A stretch of 39,672 bases of DNA, taken from positions 1 to 39,672 of the forward strand of contig JAGBAZ010000044.1 in NCBI GenBank assembly GCA_018110905.1, written 5' to 3'. The DNA is from Oscillospiraceae bacterium. Lineage in GTDB: Bacteria; Bacillota; Clostridia; Oscillospirales; Ruminococcaceae. Of this stretch, positions 24,878 through 34,733 are shown piece by piece. The notes beneath the pieces are model-generated. The model ran no database searches, had not been told where the DNA came from, and saw only the letters and a list, made by a program, of their open reading frames with translations. The stretch's first letter is position 1; each line of letters opens with the position of its first letter. Both the position numbers and the translations under genes were made by a program.

Positions 24878-27800
24878 TTACATATCATCTTCGGAATAAC
24901 CGAAGCCTGCAAAGTCGGCAAAATCATCGCCGTCTTCATTAACATCGCCGATTTCGAAGCCTTCGAAGTCGCCTTCGTAAGCTACGTTTTCGCCTTCGAA
25001 CTCAACGGCTTCATCAGCAGGAATAAGACCTGCGTCTTCGTCGTCAAAGTTCTGTTTAAGATCGATCTCTTCGTTGTTTTTATCGAGAACTTTGATATCA
25101 AGTCCAAGGGACTGGAGTTCTTTGATAAGAACTTTGAAGGATTCGGGAATACCTGCCGGAGGAACGTTCTGGCCTTTTACAATGGACTCGAAAGTCTTTA
25201 CACGGCCGACAACGTCGTCCGATTTGACGGTAAGGATCTCCTGAAGAGTATAGGCTGCGCCGTAAGCCTCAAGAGCCCAAACTTCCATCTCACCGAATCT
25301 CTGGCCGCCGAACTGAGCTTTACCGCCGAGAGGCTGCTGAGTTACAAGGCTGTAAGGACCGGTGGAACGTGCGTGGATCTTATCGTCAACAAGGTGATGG
25401 AGTTTAAGATAATACATGTAACCTACGGTTACGGGGTTATCAAAGAGTTCGCCGGTACGTCCGTCGCGGAGCCATACTTTACCGCTGCTGTCAAGGCCTG
25501 CTTCGGAAAGGAGTTCGCGGATATCAGCTTCGTGAGCACCGTCGAAAACAGGGGTCATAACGTGCCAGCCAAGTTCTGCAGCCGCTCTTCCGAGGTGAAC
25601 TTCGAGAACCTGACCGATGTTCATACGGGAAGGAACACCGAGGGGGTTAAGAAGAATATCAAGCGGTCTGCCGTCCGGAAGGAAAGGCATATCTTCCTGA
25701 GGAAGGATTCTGGAAACAACACCCTTGTTACCGTGACGTCCTGCCATCTTGTCACCTACAGAGAGTTTTCTCTTCTGTGCGATGTAGCAGCGTACAACTT
25801 CGTTAACTCCGGGGTTGAGTTCGTCGCAGTTTTCTCTGGTGAATACCTGTACGTCAACAATGATGCCGTATTCGCCGTGAGGAACACGAAGAGAAGTATC
25901 TCTTACTTCGCGAGCTTTTTCGCCGAAGATTGCGCGGAGAAGTCTTTCTTCCGCGGTAAGTTCGGTTTCACCTTTGGGGGTTACTTTACCGACAAGAATA
26001 TCTCCGGCACGAACTTCTGCACCAATGCGGATGATACCGCGTTCGTCAAGTTCTTTAAGTGCATCTTCACCGACGTTCGGAATATCGCGGGTGATCTCTT
26101 CCGGACCGAGTTTGGTATCGCGGGATTCGAGTTCGTATTCTTCGATATGAACGGAAGTGTAGGTGTCTTCTTTAACAAGTTTTTCATTGATGAGAACTGC
26201 GTCCTCGTAGTTATAACCTTCCCAGGTCATAAATCCGATAAGCATGTTCTTACCGAGGGAAACTTCGCCTTCGCTTGTTGCGGGACCGTCGCAGATAACC
26301 TGACCTTTTTCAACATGTTCGCCTTTTTCGACGATAGGTCTCTGGTTTACGCAGGTTCCCTGGTTGGAACGAAGGAATTTGATGATTTTGTATTCGTCGG
26401 ATTCAACGGAATCGTCACGTTTGATAACAATGCGTTCAGCGTCAACTTTGGTAACGGTACCTGCATGTTCTGCAAGAACGGTTACGCCGGAGTCAACTGC
26501 TGCTTTATATTCCATACCGGTTCCGACGAAGGGTCTTTCGGTTTTAAGAAGCGGAACTGCCTGGCGCTGCATGTTTGCACCCATGAGTGCACGGTTTGCG
26601 TCGTCGTTTTCAAGGAAGGGGATCATTGCAGTTGCAACGGAAACTACCATCTTAGGAGATACGTCCATGTAGTCAACTTTTCCGGGAGCAACTTCGATGA
26701 ATTCATCTTTATAACGGCAGGTGATCTTCTGGTTTGCAAAGCGGTTTTCCTCATCAAGAGGGGTGTTTGCCTGTGCAACAATGAAATCGTCCTCGGTATC
26801 CGCTGTCATATATTCGACTTCGTCGAGAACAACGCCGGTTTCTTTATCAACTTTTCTGAAAGGTGCCTCAATAAAGCCGTATTTGTTGATTCTTGCATAG
26901 CTTGCGAGGTAGGAGATAAGACCGATGTTAGGACCTTCAGGGGTCTCGATCGGGCACATGCGTCCATAGTGGCTGTAGTGTACGTCTCGAACTTCGAAAC
27001 CTGCACGGTCACGGGAAAGACCGCCGGGACCGAGAGCGGAAAGACGGCGCTTATGAGTAAGTTCTGCAAGGGGGTTGGTCTGGTCCATGAACTGGGAAAG
27101 AGGAGAAGATCCGAAGAACTCCTTGATAGCCGCAACGACGGGGCGGATATTCACAAGACCCTGAGGAGTGATGGCTTCGGTGTCCTGTGCCTGGATAGTC
27201 ATGCGTTCACGGATTACGCGCTCAACTCTGGAGAAACCGATTCTGAACTGGTTCTGGAGAAGTTCGCCGACACTGCGGATACGTCTGTTTCCGAGATGGT
27301 CGATATCGTCGGTGCTTCCGAATCCCCAGTAGAGGTTGCACATATAGTTGATGGAAGAATAGATATCATCGATGATGATATGTTTCGGGATAAGTTCATC
27401 AACGTTTTCTTTAAGAAGAGCAACAAGTGCTTCTTTATCGTCGCCTGCTTTTTCGGCAATGGCGCTGATTACAGAGAAACGAACTTTTTCGTTGATGAAA
27501 AGTTTTTCAAGTTCTTCTTTGGAAAGGTCAACATAGTCTTCGGCATCAACCATGTTGTTGGAGATAACTTTTACTTTGTGACCGTCAACATCAACAAGAA
27601 CTTCGCGTACGCCTTTTTTGTCAAGAAGAGCTGCGTCTTCTCTGGTAAGGGTTGCGCCTGCTTCGAAAAGAACTTCGCCGGTAAGCGGATCTGCTGCCGG
27701 TTCTGCAAGGGTCATGCCCGCAATACGTCTTTCGAGGGCAAGTTTTTTGTTGTATTTATAACGGCCGACGCGGGAAATGTCATATCTTCTTGCGTCGAAG

Positions 27801-28579
27801 AAGAGGTTGTGAAGGTGCTGCTCACTGGTTTCGATCGTGGGCGGTTCACCCGGACGGAGTTTTCTGTAAACTTCGAGAAGTGCCTCTTCTCTGGATTTGG
27901 TGCTGTCTTTTTCAAGGGTTGCGAGGAGCATGGGCTCTTCGCCGAAATAATCAAGGATCTGTGCGTCACTTCCGAGTCCGAGGGCTCTGATGAAAGTGGT
28001 GATGGGAAGTTTTCTGTTCTTATCAATTCTTACGCCGAAAACATCGTTAAGGTCGCTTTCATATTCAAGCCATGCACCTCTGTTCGGGATAACAGTGCTT
28101 GCGAAAAGCTTCTTACCGGTTTTGTCGTAGTTCATGGCGAAATATACGCCGGGAGAACGGACAAGCTGGGATACAATAACACGCTCTGCGCCGTTGATGA
28201 CAAAGGTGCCGGAAGGGGTCATGATTGGGAAATCTCCCATAAAGATATCCTGTTCTTTGATCTCGCCGGTTTCCTTATTCTGCAGTCTTGCTCTTACACG
28301 AAGAGGGGCTGCATAAGTCACGTCGCGCTCTTTGCATTCCTCGATGGTATATTTGGGCTTGTTTTCGATATGATAATCGATGAAGTCCAAAACAAGGTTT
28401 CCGGAATAATCAGTGATGGCCGAAACATCACGGAAAACTTCCTGAAGACCTTCCTCAAGGAACCATCTATAAGAGTCTTTCTGTACCTCGATAAGGTTCG
28501 GCATATCGAGAACCTCATTGATTTTGGAAAAACTCATGCGGACATTTTTTCCGAGCTTGACAGGTTTTACATTTACCAA
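24878..28579 (-). CDS. rpoB: DNA-directed RNA polymerase subunit beta
   Basis: RNA polymerase beta subunit. I place the start at TTG 28579 ([17 protein letters not shown]), the typical Clostridia N-terminus, with GGAG eight bases upstream, giving 1233 residues. An ATG at 28597 is possible but would add six residues and lacks a good ribosome binding site. The rifampicin region [20 protein letters not shown] is the sensitive consensus. The C-terminus carries an extra tail of about 50 residues, very rich in Asp/Glu and ending GYSEDDM. First gene of rpoBC. Confidence 0.98.
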   Translation of the reverse strand: MVNVKPVKLGKNVRMSFSKINEVLDMPNLIEVQKDSYRWFLEEGLQEVFRDVSAITDYSGNLVLDFIDYHIENKPKYTIEECKERDVTYAAPLRVRARLQNKETGEIKEQDIFMGDFPIMTPSGTFVINGAERVIVSQLVRSPGVYFAMNYDKTGKKLFASTVIPNRGAWLEYESDLNDVFGVRIDKNRKLPITTFIRALGLGSDAQILDYFGEEPMLLATLEKDSTKSREEALLEVYRKLRPGEPPTIETSEQHLHNLFFDARRYDISRVGRYKYNKKLALERRIAGMTLAEPAADPLTGEVLFEAGATLTREDAALLDKKGVREVLVDVDGHKVKVISNNMVDAEDYVDLSKEELEKLFINEKVRFSVISAIAEKAGDDKEALVALLKENVDELIPKHIIIDDIYSSINYMCNLYWGFGSTDDIDHLGNRRIRSVGELLQNQFRIGFSRVERVIRERMTIQAQDTEAITPQGLVNIRPVVAAIKEFFGSSPLSQFMDQTNPLAELTHKRRLSALGPGGLSRDRAGFEVRDVHYSHYGRMCPIETPEGPNIGLISYLASYARINKYGFIEAPFRKVDKETGVVLDEVEYMTADTEDDFIVAQANTPLDEENRFANQKITCRYKDEFIEVAPGKVDYMDVSPKMVVSVATAMIPFLENDDANRALMGANMQRQAVPLLKTERPFVGTGMEYKAAVDSGVTVLAEHAGTVTKVDAERIVIKRDDSVESDEYKIIKFLRSNQGTCVNQRPIVEKGEHVEKGQVICDGPATSEGEVSLGKNMLIGFMTWEGYNYEDAVLINEKLVKEDTYTSVHIEEYELESRDTKLGPEEITRDIPNVGEDALKELDERGIIRIGAEVRAGDILVGKVTPKGETELTAEERLLRAIFGEKAREVRDTSLRVPHGEYGIIVDVQVFTRENCDELNPGVNEVVRCYIAQKRKLSVGDKMAGRHGNKGVVSRILPQEDMPFLPDGRPLDILLNPLGVPSRMNIGQVLEVHLGRAAAELGWHVMTPVFDGAHEADIRELLSEAGLDSSGKVWLRDGRTGELFDNPVTVGYMYYLKLHHLVDDKIHARSTGPYSLVTQQPLGGKAQFGGQRFGEMEVWALEAYGAAYTLQEILTVKSDDVVGRVKTFESIVKGQNVPPAGIPESFKVLIKELQSLGLDIKVLDKNNEEIDLKQNFDDEDAGLIPADEAVEFEGENVAYEGDFEGFEIGDVNEDGDDFADFAGFGYSEDDM

Positions 28580-28669
28580 ATAGCTCACTCCATTCATCCG
28601 TATTTACGTCGTTTATTTTTCTTGACCGAAACACTTGCATTTTTCGTCAAACTGTGGTATAGTAGTTTA

Positions 28670-28826
28670 GAACGAGATACAAATGTCCATTATGGTACAT
28701 TTTATTATTATATTACTAAAGTCAATAGGTGTCAAGCCGTTTTGAGCGGTTTGGCATTATTTTTTTATATTTTTTTAATTTAAGGGCAAAAACAGCTGTT
28801 TCCGGCTTGTTTTTGCCCTTATTTTT
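28670..28826 (+). ncRNA. Candidate small RNA overlapping the rpoB promoter
   Basis: Plus-strand promoter-like TTGCAT (28635-28640), 17 bp, TATAGT (28658-28663), then about 120 bases with no reading frame, then a strong stem TAAGGGCAAAAACA (28781-28794) / TGTTTTTGCCCTTA (28809-28821 region) followed by TTTTT on the plus strand only. The RNA would begin inside the rpoB leader and run back over the rpoB promoter, sharing about 30 complementary bases with the rpoB mRNA 5' end. Both ends are read from sequence; transcription is inferred. Confidence 0.35.
28707..28735 (-). promoter_or_regulatory. rpoBC promoter
   Basis: Perfect consensus on the minus strand: TTGACA (28735-28730), 17-bp spacer, TATAAT (28712-28707). 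It gives a leader of about 120 bases containing a near-palindrome ATGTCCAT/TATGGTACAT (28683-28700) and a second AAACT/AGTTT dyad (28649-28668). Confidence 0.9.
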
Positions 28827-29068
28827 GTAAATTATTGGAAATTTATCTGCAGATTATTCAACAGGTTTTCAACGTTCAAAAACACAAAAAAAGGTCAAAA
28901 AACGTGCTTTAACATTCAAAAGTATCCACGCTTCCGAGTGTTTCTTAACGCTTTACGGCTTGATTTTTTCCCCCAAAAAAGCCCGCTTCATAGAGCAAAT
29001 GATGTTTTCCACTGTATCCTATTCACGGATTTTGTACTCAAAATCTGATATCCGCAAAATCTTCGGAC
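28827..29068. other. Gene-free intergenic stretch
   Basis: AT-rich, no reading frame with a ribosome binding site and no RNA gene I recognise. It separates the candidate small RNA terminator from the tetR terminator. TTATTCAACAGGTTTTCAACG (28854 region) faintly recalls DnaA boxes but does not match them. Confidence 0.4.
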
Positions 29069-29107
29069 AAAAAAAACAGGGGCACTTTCTTACAAAGGGC
29101 CTCTGTT
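29069..29107 (-). terminator. Terminator of the GNAT-TetR operon
   Basis: Imperfect stem ACAGAGGCCCTTT / AAAGTGCCCCTGT on the minus strand followed by eight T residues, 19 bases after the tetR stop. Confidence 0.75.
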
Positions 29108-29125
29108 ACAATATTTTTTTATATT

Positions 29126-29665
29126 TTATTCTTCGAGTTCCCGGAAAAGATTTTCTCTTATGCGCTCGATTATATGGTCGCTGTATTCAAGTTCACCGCT
29201 TTCAAGAAGAAGCGCAGCACCGTAAGCAATACTTCGGATAACGTATCCTCTGTCCGCTCTTTCGATTGGGTCCATTTCCGAAAAACACATATCCATATGC
29301 TTTTCGACCCTTTCCGCAAGGGGAAGTTTTCTTCCGGAAAGCATAAGTACTGCCCGGAAATGCGGGTTCGCAATGCAAAAGCGGATATAGGCAATGCAGA
29401 TTTCCACAAGGCAGGTTTTAGGATCGGAATAGATTGCCGCAACCTGGTCCAGAAGAAGGTTCAGCTGATCGGTTATATAGTCAAAAATCCCTTCAATAAG
29501 CGCTTCTTTGCTTTTAAAATGTTTATAAGGCGCCGCACAGGAAATGTTGCAGGCACAAGCAACCCTCCGCAGGGAAAAATCCGCAACACCGTGGGCTTCA
29601 AGTTCCCCTATTCCGGCGGTAATAAGCTGTTCCCGAACAGAAGCGGAACCGAGTTCCTCGTCCAT
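29126..29665 (-). CDS. TetR family transcriptional regulator
   Basis: 179 residues. N-terminal helix-turn-helix (about 8-55) with REQLITAGIGELEAHGVADFSLRRVA and the recognition region CNISCAAPYKHFKSKEALI, typical of TetR proteins; the C-terminal helical ligand-binding domain (about 60-179) follows. Cys residues CACNISC in the HTH are unusual but may be incidental. ATG at 29665, twelve bases after the acetyltransferase stop, so the two are one operon. Ligand and targets unknown; it may control its own operon. Confidence 0.92.
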   Translation of the reverse strand: MDEELGSASVREQLITAGIGELEAHGVADFSLRRVACACNISCAAPYKHFKSKEALIEGIFDYITDQLNLLLDQVAAIYSDPKTCLVEICIAYIRFCIANPHFRAVLMLSGRKLPLAERVEKHMDMCFSEMDPIERADRGYVIRSIAYGAALLLESGELEYSDHIIERIRENLFRELEE

Positions 29666-29677
29666 AAAAGCGCCCCC

Positions 29678-30193
29678 TTAAATGTCAAGTTCATATTCGT
29701 AATCTGTAAATTCTTTTTCCGTCCCCTGCTTTTTATACGAAAATTCTCCGGTGATTTTAAATCCAAACTTTTTCATTATTGCATTCGAACCGGGGTTTTC
29801 CCTGTTCACCCGAACGGTAATTTTCCTGCCCCCATGTTCTTTTGCGTAGCCTATCATCCCTTTGACCATTTCTGTTGCATAACCCATCCTCCAGAAATTT
29901 TTGTGCACGCAATATGCTATATCATAAACAAACCCATCGGCACTCGGAATAAAACTACATGTTCCGATTTTTTCCCCGGTGATTTTATTTTCCGAAATCA
30001 AATAACAGCATTCTTCGTCATCACCAAGGATTTCAAGGCTTTTTCGGTATTCATCATCCATGTTCTCTTCGCTTGGATCCGGAAGATATTCGCCCATTTC
30101 CGGATCGTTCCAGACGCTTATTGCAAAAGGAACATCCGATTTTTCAAATCCGCGGAGAAAAAGTCTTTCGGTTTCAATTATTTCAATTCTCAC
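29678..30193 (-). CDS. GNAT family N-acetyltransferase (RimJ/RimL-like)
   Basis: 171 residues of the acetyl-CoA-dependent GNAT fold. TERLFLRGFEKSDV at the N-terminus is typical of the RimJ/RimL group; the acetyl-CoA site is NFWRMGYATEMVKGMIGYA (about 100-118, a variant of Q/RxxGxG/A), followed by NxxSNAIMKKFGFK. Substrate could be a protein N-terminus, an aminoglycoside or a small metabolite; sequence does not decide. The start is GTG at 30193 with AGGAGG seven bases upstream; an ATG just before it is out of frame. First gene of the GNAT-TetR pair, divergent from the aromatic operon. Confidence 0.92.
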   Translation of the reverse strand: MRIEIIETERLFLRGFEKSDVPFAISVWNDPEMGEYLPDPSEENMDDEYRKSLEILGDDEECCYLISENKITGEKIGTCSFIPSADGFVYDIAYCVHKNFWRMGYATEMVKGMIGYAKEHGGRKITVRVNRENPGSNAIMKKFGFKITGEFSYKKQGTEKEFTDYEYELDI

Positions 30194-30225
30194 ACCATAG
30201 CCTCCTGCTTTCTCTTTTCCATTAT

Positions 30226-30253
30226 ATTATATCACTTCTTTCCCGCAATTCAA
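30226..30253 (-). promoter_or_regulatory. Promoter of the GNAT-TetR operon
   Basis: Minus strand TTGAAT (30253-30248), 16-bp spacer, TATAAT (30231-30226). Its -35 box lies only three bases from the -35 box of the divergent aromatic operon promoter. Confidence 0.7.
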
Positions 30254-30256
30254 TTA

Positions 30257-30320
30257 TTGACATTTGTTTTATATAGGTATATTATAAATATATTATTCGT
30301 TGGTTAACAGTGTTAACCAA
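30257..30320 (+). promoter_or_regulatory. Promoter and palindromic operator of the aromatic operon
   Basis: TTGACA (30257-30262), 17-bp spacer, TATTAT (30280-30285). A perfect palindrome follows at the expected start of transcription: TTGGTTAACA (30300-30309), one central G, TGTTAACCAA (30311-30320). The leader is too short (about 45 bases) for a T-box or a trp-type attenuator. A repressor site is the simplest reading. Confidence 0.75.
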
Positions 30321-30338
30321 TCGTTTTGGAGGTGCAGA

Positions 30339-31526
30339 ATGAACACCGGAAGAATGAGAGAACTGGGCGAAAAACGCTCTGTCATAAGAGAACTTTTTGA
30401 ATACGGAAACAAGCGCAAAGCCGAAATCGGCCCGGAGAATGTTTTCGATTTCAGCATCGGCAACCCAAGCGTTCCCGCTCCGAAAGAATTTTCCGATGAA
30501 CTTTGCAGAATGCTTTCAGAAGAAAGTCCCCTTGCGCTCCACAGTTATACTTCCGCACCGGGTGACCTTTCCGCAAGAAAATCCATTGCCGACGATCTTA
30601 ACGAAAGGTTCGGAACCTCCTTCGGACCGGAAAATCTTTATATGACCTGCGGTGCCGCCGCTTCTCTTACAATTTCCCTTTCCGCGGTAGTTGGAGACGG
30701 CGAAGAAGTAATTCTTTTTGCACCGTTTTTCCCGGAATACACAGTTTTTGTTGAAACAGCGGGCGGAAAACCCGTAACCGTTCCCTGCAGATGGCCCGAT
30801 TTTCAGATAGACTTTGAAAAACTTTCCGAAGTTCTGAATGAAAAAACCGCCGCTGTAATAATCAATTCTCCGAACAACCCTTCCGGTGCAGTTTTTTCGG
30901 AAGATTCCATCAAAAAACTTTCCTCGATTCTTTCGGAAGCGGAAGAAAAATTCGGAAGAAAAATATATCTCATTTCCGATGAACCTTACCGTGAGCTTGT
31001 ATATGGTGAAATCAAAGTTCCTTTCGTAACAAAATATTATAATGATACTATAATATGTTATTCCTGGAGCAAAAGCCTTTCCCTTCCGGGCGAGCGAATC
31101 GGTTATATCCTTGTTTCGCCGGAAAATCCGGATTGGAAAGAAGTTTATTCCGGAATCTGCGGCGCCGGAAGAGCCCTTGGTTTTGTCTGTGCTCCTTCCC
31201 TTTTCCAACATATGATACCAAAATGCATCAAAATGACTTCCGATATTTCGGTTTATAAAAAGAACCGCGACCTTCTTTACGGCGCACTTTCCGATTTGGG
31301 TTTCGAAGCTGTTCACCCGGACGGTGCTTTTTATCTTTTTGTAAAATCTCCGGAACCTGACGCAAAAGCTTTTTCCGAAAAGGCAAAAAAACACGAACTT
31401 TTAATCGTCCCAAGCGACGATTTCGGCATGGAAGGATTTGTCCGTATCTCCTACTGCGTTTCCACAGAGCAGATCGAACGCTCTCTTCCTGCATTCAAAA
31501 AACTTGCGGAGGAATATTCCTTATGA
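30339..31526 (+). CDS. PLP-dependent aminotransferase, probably aromatic
   Basis: Fold-type I class I/II aminotransferase, 395 residues from ATG 30339, which has TTTGGAGGTG just upstream (a longer frame from 30300 would begin inside the operator). Motifs: NSPNNPSG (substrate/cofactor loop, about 180-187), SDEPYREL (PLP-binding Asp/Tyr, about 220-227), SWSKSLSLPGERIGY with the Schiff-base Lys (about 248). As first gene of an operon that makes prephenate-derived keto acids, it most likely transaminates phenylpyruvate and 4-hydroxyphenylpyruvate; an aspartate or prephenate aminotransferase is also possible. It overlaps pheA by four bases. Confidence 0.93.
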   Translation: MNTGRMRELGEKRSVIRELFEYGNKRKAEIGPENVFDFSIGNPSVPAPKEFSDELCRMLSEESPLALHSYTSAPGDLSARKSIADDLNERFGTSFGPENLYMTCGAAASLTISLSAVVGDGEEVILFAPFFPEYTVFVETAGGKPVTVPCRWPDFQIDFEKLSEVLNEKTAAVIINSPNNPSGAVFSEDSIKKLSSILSEAEEKFGRKIYLISDEPYRELVYGEIKVPFVTKYYNDTIICYSWSKSLSLPGERIGYILVSPENPDWKEVYSGICGAGRALGFVCAPSLFQHMIPKCIKMTSDISVYKKNRDLLYGALSDLGFEAVHPDGAFYLFVKSPEPDAKAFSEKAKKHELLIVPSDDFGMEGFVRISYCVSTEQIERSLPAFKKLAEEYSL

Positions 31527-32617
31527 ACAAACTTGAAGAAGCAAGAAAAAGCATAAACGAAATAGATAAGGAAATGGCGGCCCTTTTTGTAAAAAGAATG
31601 GAAGCCGCAAAGCTTATTTCCGAATATAAAATGGAACGGGGTCTTCCTATTCTTGACCAGAGCCGCGAAAACGAAGTTATCGCAAGGAACTCCGAGTTTG
31701 TCGCGGACGAAATTCTCCGTTCCTATTACGTAAATTTTCTTAAAGACACCATGAGCATCTCCAGAAAATATCAGCAGATGCTCCAGGAAGGACTGAAGGT
31801 TGCTTACAGCGGAGTTGAGGGTGCTTTTGCTAACATTGCCGCAAAAAACATCTTTCCCGCCGCAAAACAAATTCCCTTCGGCGATTTCACTTCCGCCTAT
31901 GAAGCTGTTGTTAACGGAGAATGCGACTGCGCCGTTCTTCCGATAGAAAACAGCTACGCCGGCGAAGTTTCCCAGGTGATCGACCTTATGTTCCAGGGCA
32001 GCCTTTATATAAATGGTATATACGACCTTGAGGTGACCCATAACCTTCTCGGTCTTCCCGGCGCAACGATAAACGATATAAAAACAGTAATAAGCCACCC
32101 CCAGGCTCTTGAACAATGTGCAAAATACATTAAAAAGCACGGATTTGAAGCGGTCCGCGCAAACAATACCGCAATCGCCGCACAGAACGTTGTTGAAAAG
32201 GGCGATAAATCCGTTGCCGCAATTGCAAGTCGCGACACCGCGAAACTTTACGGATTAAACGTGCTTGAACGAAGGATAAACGAAAGCAGCATGAACACAA
32301 CCCGCTTTGCGGTTTTCTCCCGGGCGGAAAGCCTTCCGGATTATAAGGAAACCGGCCGCCAGTTCATAATGGTTTTCACCGTTCGGGACGAAGCAGGCGC
32401 ACTGGCGCAAGCAATAAATATCATCGGCGACTGCGGTTTCAATATGAGAACTCTCCGAAGCCGCCCTATGAAGGAACTTATGTGGAAATATTATTTCTAC
32501 GTCGAGGCGGACGGAAACGCTTACAGCGAAGAAGGAAAACGAATGATGAAAGAACTTTCAAAATATTGCGACCGCCTTCGCATAATCGGTTCCTTCCCCC
32601 ATGAAAAAAAACTTTAA
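31523..32617 (+). CDS. pheA: Bifunctional chorismate mutase/prephenate dehydratase
   Basis: 364 residues. AroQ-type chorismate mutase helices at 1-85 (EARKSINEIDKEMAALFVKRM, with LDQSREN). Prephenate dehydratase at about 93-270 (VAYSGVEGAFANIAA, LPIENSYAGEV, and NTTRFAVFS with the catalytic TRF). C-terminal ACT domain at about 278-360 (VRDEAGALAQAINIIGDCGFNMRTLRSRPM), normally the phenylalanine feedback site. It converts chorismate to prephenate and then to phenylpyruvate. The ATG overlaps the aminotransferase stop by four bases, with GGAGG inside that gene. Confidence 0.96.
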   Translation: MNKLEEARKSINEIDKEMAALFVKRMEAAKLISEYKMERGLPILDQSRENEVIARNSEFVADEILRSYYVNFLKDTMSISRKYQQMLQEGLKVAYSGVEGAFANIAAKNIFPAAKQIPFGDFTSAYEAVVNGECDCAVLPIENSYAGEVSQVIDLMFQGSLYINGIYDLEVTHNLLGLPGATINDIKTVISHPQALEQCAKYIKKHGFEAVRANNTAIAAQNVVEKGDKSVAAIASRDTAKLYGLNVLERRINESSMNTTRFAVFSRAESLPDYKETGRQFIMVFTVRDEAGALAQAINIIGDCGFNMRTLRSRPMKELMWKYYFYVEADGNAYSEEGKRMMKELSKYCDRLRIIGSFPHEKKL

Positions 32618-32631
32618 GGAGGATTTTTTGA

Positions 32632-33642
32632 ATGATAATCCCCGTAAATCTTCCTTTGGGAAGCTATAATATAACAATCGAAAATGGCGTGCTCAAAAAA
32701 GCAGGTTCAATCCTGAACCTTGACCGCAAGGTGCTCATAGTGACGGATTCCGGCGTTCCGGAAGAATATTCAAAAGCCGTTGCCGCCCAATGCAAAGCTC
32801 CTTATATCGAAACCGTTCCCATGGGCGAAGAAAGCAAAAGCCTTTTTGTTTTCGAAAAGCTTTGTGAAAAAATGCTTGAGCACGGTTTTACCCGAAGCGA
32901 CTGCGTTGTTGCTGTCGGCGGCGGTGTTTGCGGAGATTTAGCCGGTTTTGCCGCCGCAAGCTATATGCGCGGAATCGATTTTTATAATATCCCCACCACC
33001 GTTCTTTCCCAGGTGGATTCTTCCGTCGGCGGAAAAACCGCGGTAAACTTCGGCGGAGTTAAAAATATAATCGGCGCTTTTTATCAGCCGAAGGCGGTTC
33101 TTATCGATCCCGAAACGCTGAAAACCCTTTCAAAACGCCATTTTTCAAACGGTCTTGCGGAAGCGGTAAAAATGTCCCTTTGCTTCGATAAGGAACTTTT
33201 CGAACTTTTTGAAAATTCCGATGTTCAGGAAAACATCGAAACAATAATCGAGCATTCCGTAAAATCAAAATGCAGGGTCGTTGAGCAGGACGAAAAAGAA
33301 AGCGGACTTCGCAAGGTGCTGAACTTCGGCCATACCATGGGTCATGCCATTGAAAGCGCCGAAGAACTCGGCGGACTTTATCACGGCGAATGCGTCGCCC
33401 TTGGAATGATTCCCATGTGCTCGCCGGAAATCCGTGAAAGATTAAAAGCGGTGCTCAAAAAACTCGATTTGCCAACCGAATATCACGGCGACATTGAAAA
33501 ACTTGTTTCCGCCGCTTCCCATGATAAAAAATTCTCCGGTGAAAAGGTCACCGTTATAACCCTTCCGGAAATCGAAAATTTCAAAATGGAAGAATGGTCC
33601 ACCGCCGAACTTTTTGAACGAATGGAGGAATTTTTTAAATGA
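32632..33642 (+). CDS. aroB: 3-dehydroquinate synthase
   Basis: NAD- and Zn-dependent second step of the shikimate pathway, DAHP to 3-dehydroquinate. 336 residues. Visible motifs: VGGGVCGDLAGFAAASYMRG (NAD-binding, about 98-117), DSSVGGKTAVNFGGVKN (about 128-144), metal-binding E in NGLAEAVKMS and His in LNFGHTMGHAIE (about 229-240). ATG at 32632 with AAGGAGG; 14 bases after pheA. It overlaps aroC by four bases. Confidence 0.97.
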   Translation: MIIPVNLPLGSYNITIENGVLKKAGSILNLDRKVLIVTDSGVPEEYSKAVAAQCKAPYIETVPMGEESKSLFVFEKLCEKMLEHGFTRSDCVVAVGGGVCGDLAGFAAASYMRGIDFYNIPTTVLSQVDSSVGGKTAVNFGGVKNIIGAFYQPKAVLIDPETLKTLSKRHFSNGLAEAVKMSLCFDKELFELFENSDVQENIETIIEHSVKSKCRVVEQDEKESGLRKVLNFGHTMGHAIESAEELGGLYHGECVALGMIPMCSPEIRERLKAVLKKLDLPTEYHGDIEKLVSAASHDKKFSGEKVTVITLPEIENFKMEEWSTAELFERMEEFFK

Positions 33643-34730
33643 AAGATACCTTCGGACAAAGCGTTTCCATAACTCTTGCCGGCGAAAGCCACGGCGCCGG
33701 AATCGTCGCAATTCTTTCCGGAATGGCTCCGGGAATTCCCGTTGACGAAGATTTTATCGCCGATCAGCTTACCAAAAGACGCCCCGCCGGTGCAATTTCC
33801 ACCGCAAGGCAGGAAGGCGACAAATTTGAAATTTTAAGCGGCGTTTTTAACGGTTTCACAACCGGAACACCCATAACGATTCTTATACGCAACGAAAATA
33901 CCCAAAGCAAAGATTATTCCGAAATTGCGGTGACCGCCAGACCCGGCCATGCGGATTATACAGCAGAATGTAAATATCACGGTTTTCAGGATTATCGCGG
34001 CGGCGGACATTTTTCCGGAAGAATAACCGCCGGAATCGTTGCCGCAGGCGCGATCTGCATTTCCGCCCTTGCAGAAAAAGGCATCAAAATCGGAACTCAT
34101 ATCGCGGAATGTGCCGGAATTGCCGACAGAAATTTTGAAGATATCGAAGAAGATATAGATTCCCTTAATAAAAAACTTTTTGCCGTTCTTGATGAAGAAC
34201 AGGGCAAAAAAATGGAAGAAGCCATTCTTGCGGCAAAAAACAAACAGGATTCCGTCGGCGGAATCCTTGAAACCGCAATAATCGGCGTTCCCGCCGGAAT
34301 CGGCGAACCTTATTTCGACAGCATAGAAAGTCAGCTTGCCCATTTCCTTTTCAGTATTCCGGCGGTAAAAGGCGTTGAATTCGGCGCCGGATTCGGTTTT
34401 GCAAAAATGCGCGGAAGCGAAGCAAACGACCCCTTCCGCACCGACGAAAACGGAAAAGTTTTTACAAAAACAAATCATAACGGCGGAATCAACGGCGGAA
34501 TTTCCAACGGAATGCCCATAACTTTCCGCTGCGCCATAAAACCCACCCCCTCCATTTCCCTTGAACAGGAAACCATTGATTTCATCAAAGGCGAAAACAA
34601 AAATTTCATCATAAAGGGCCGGCATGATCCGGCAATTATCCACAGAGCAAGAGTTGTTGCGGATTCCGCCGCCGCAATCGTTCTCTGCGATATCCTTGCC
34701 CAAAGATACGGCACCGATTGGCTGAGGTGA
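33639..34730 (+). CDS. aroC: Chorismate synthase
   Basis: FMN-dependent last step of the shikimate pathway, EPSP to chorismate. 363 residues. SLAGESHG-type start (ITLAGESHGAG, about 8-18), RRPAGAISTARQEGD, RPGHADYTAECKYH, DYRGGGHFSGRIT (FMN and substrate binding) and the C-terminal RHDPAIIHRARVV. It starts within the aroB stop (ATG/TGA overlap) with GGAGG ten bases upstream. Confidence 0.97.
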   Translation: MKDTFGQSVSITLAGESHGAGIVAILSGMAPGIPVDEDFIADQLTKRRPAGAISTARQEGDKFEILSGVFNGFTTGTPITILIRNENTQSKDYSEIAVTARPGHADYTAECKYHGFQDYRGGGHFSGRITAGIVAAGAICISALAEKGIKIGTHIAECAGIADRNFEDIEEDIDSLNKKLFAVLDEEQGKKMEEAILAAKNKQDSVGGILETAIIGVPAGIGEPYFDSIESQLAHFLFSIPAVKGVEFGAGFGFAKMRGSEANDPFRTDENGKVFTKTNHNGGINGGISNGMPITFRCAIKPTPSISLEQETIDFIKGENKNFIIKGRHDPAIIHRARVVADSAAAIVLCDILAQRYGTDWLR

Positions 34731-34733
34731 AAT

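Noticed and set aside
21248..28783. Two frames of over 1000 codons on the plus strand opposite rpoC and rpoB, and similar long frames opposite tuf/fusA and glnS/gltX
   Set aside because: They mirror strongly biased, highly expressed genes and have no family resemblance or start signals.
28840..28880. TTATTCAACAGGTTTTCAACG resembling a DnaA-box cluster or replication origin
   Set aside because: It does not match TTATCCACA, occurs once, and no dnaA, dnaN or similar genes are nearby.
30286..30338. T-box or attenuator upstream of the aromatic operon
   Set aside because: The leader is only about 45 bases, with no T-box sequence and no leader peptide.
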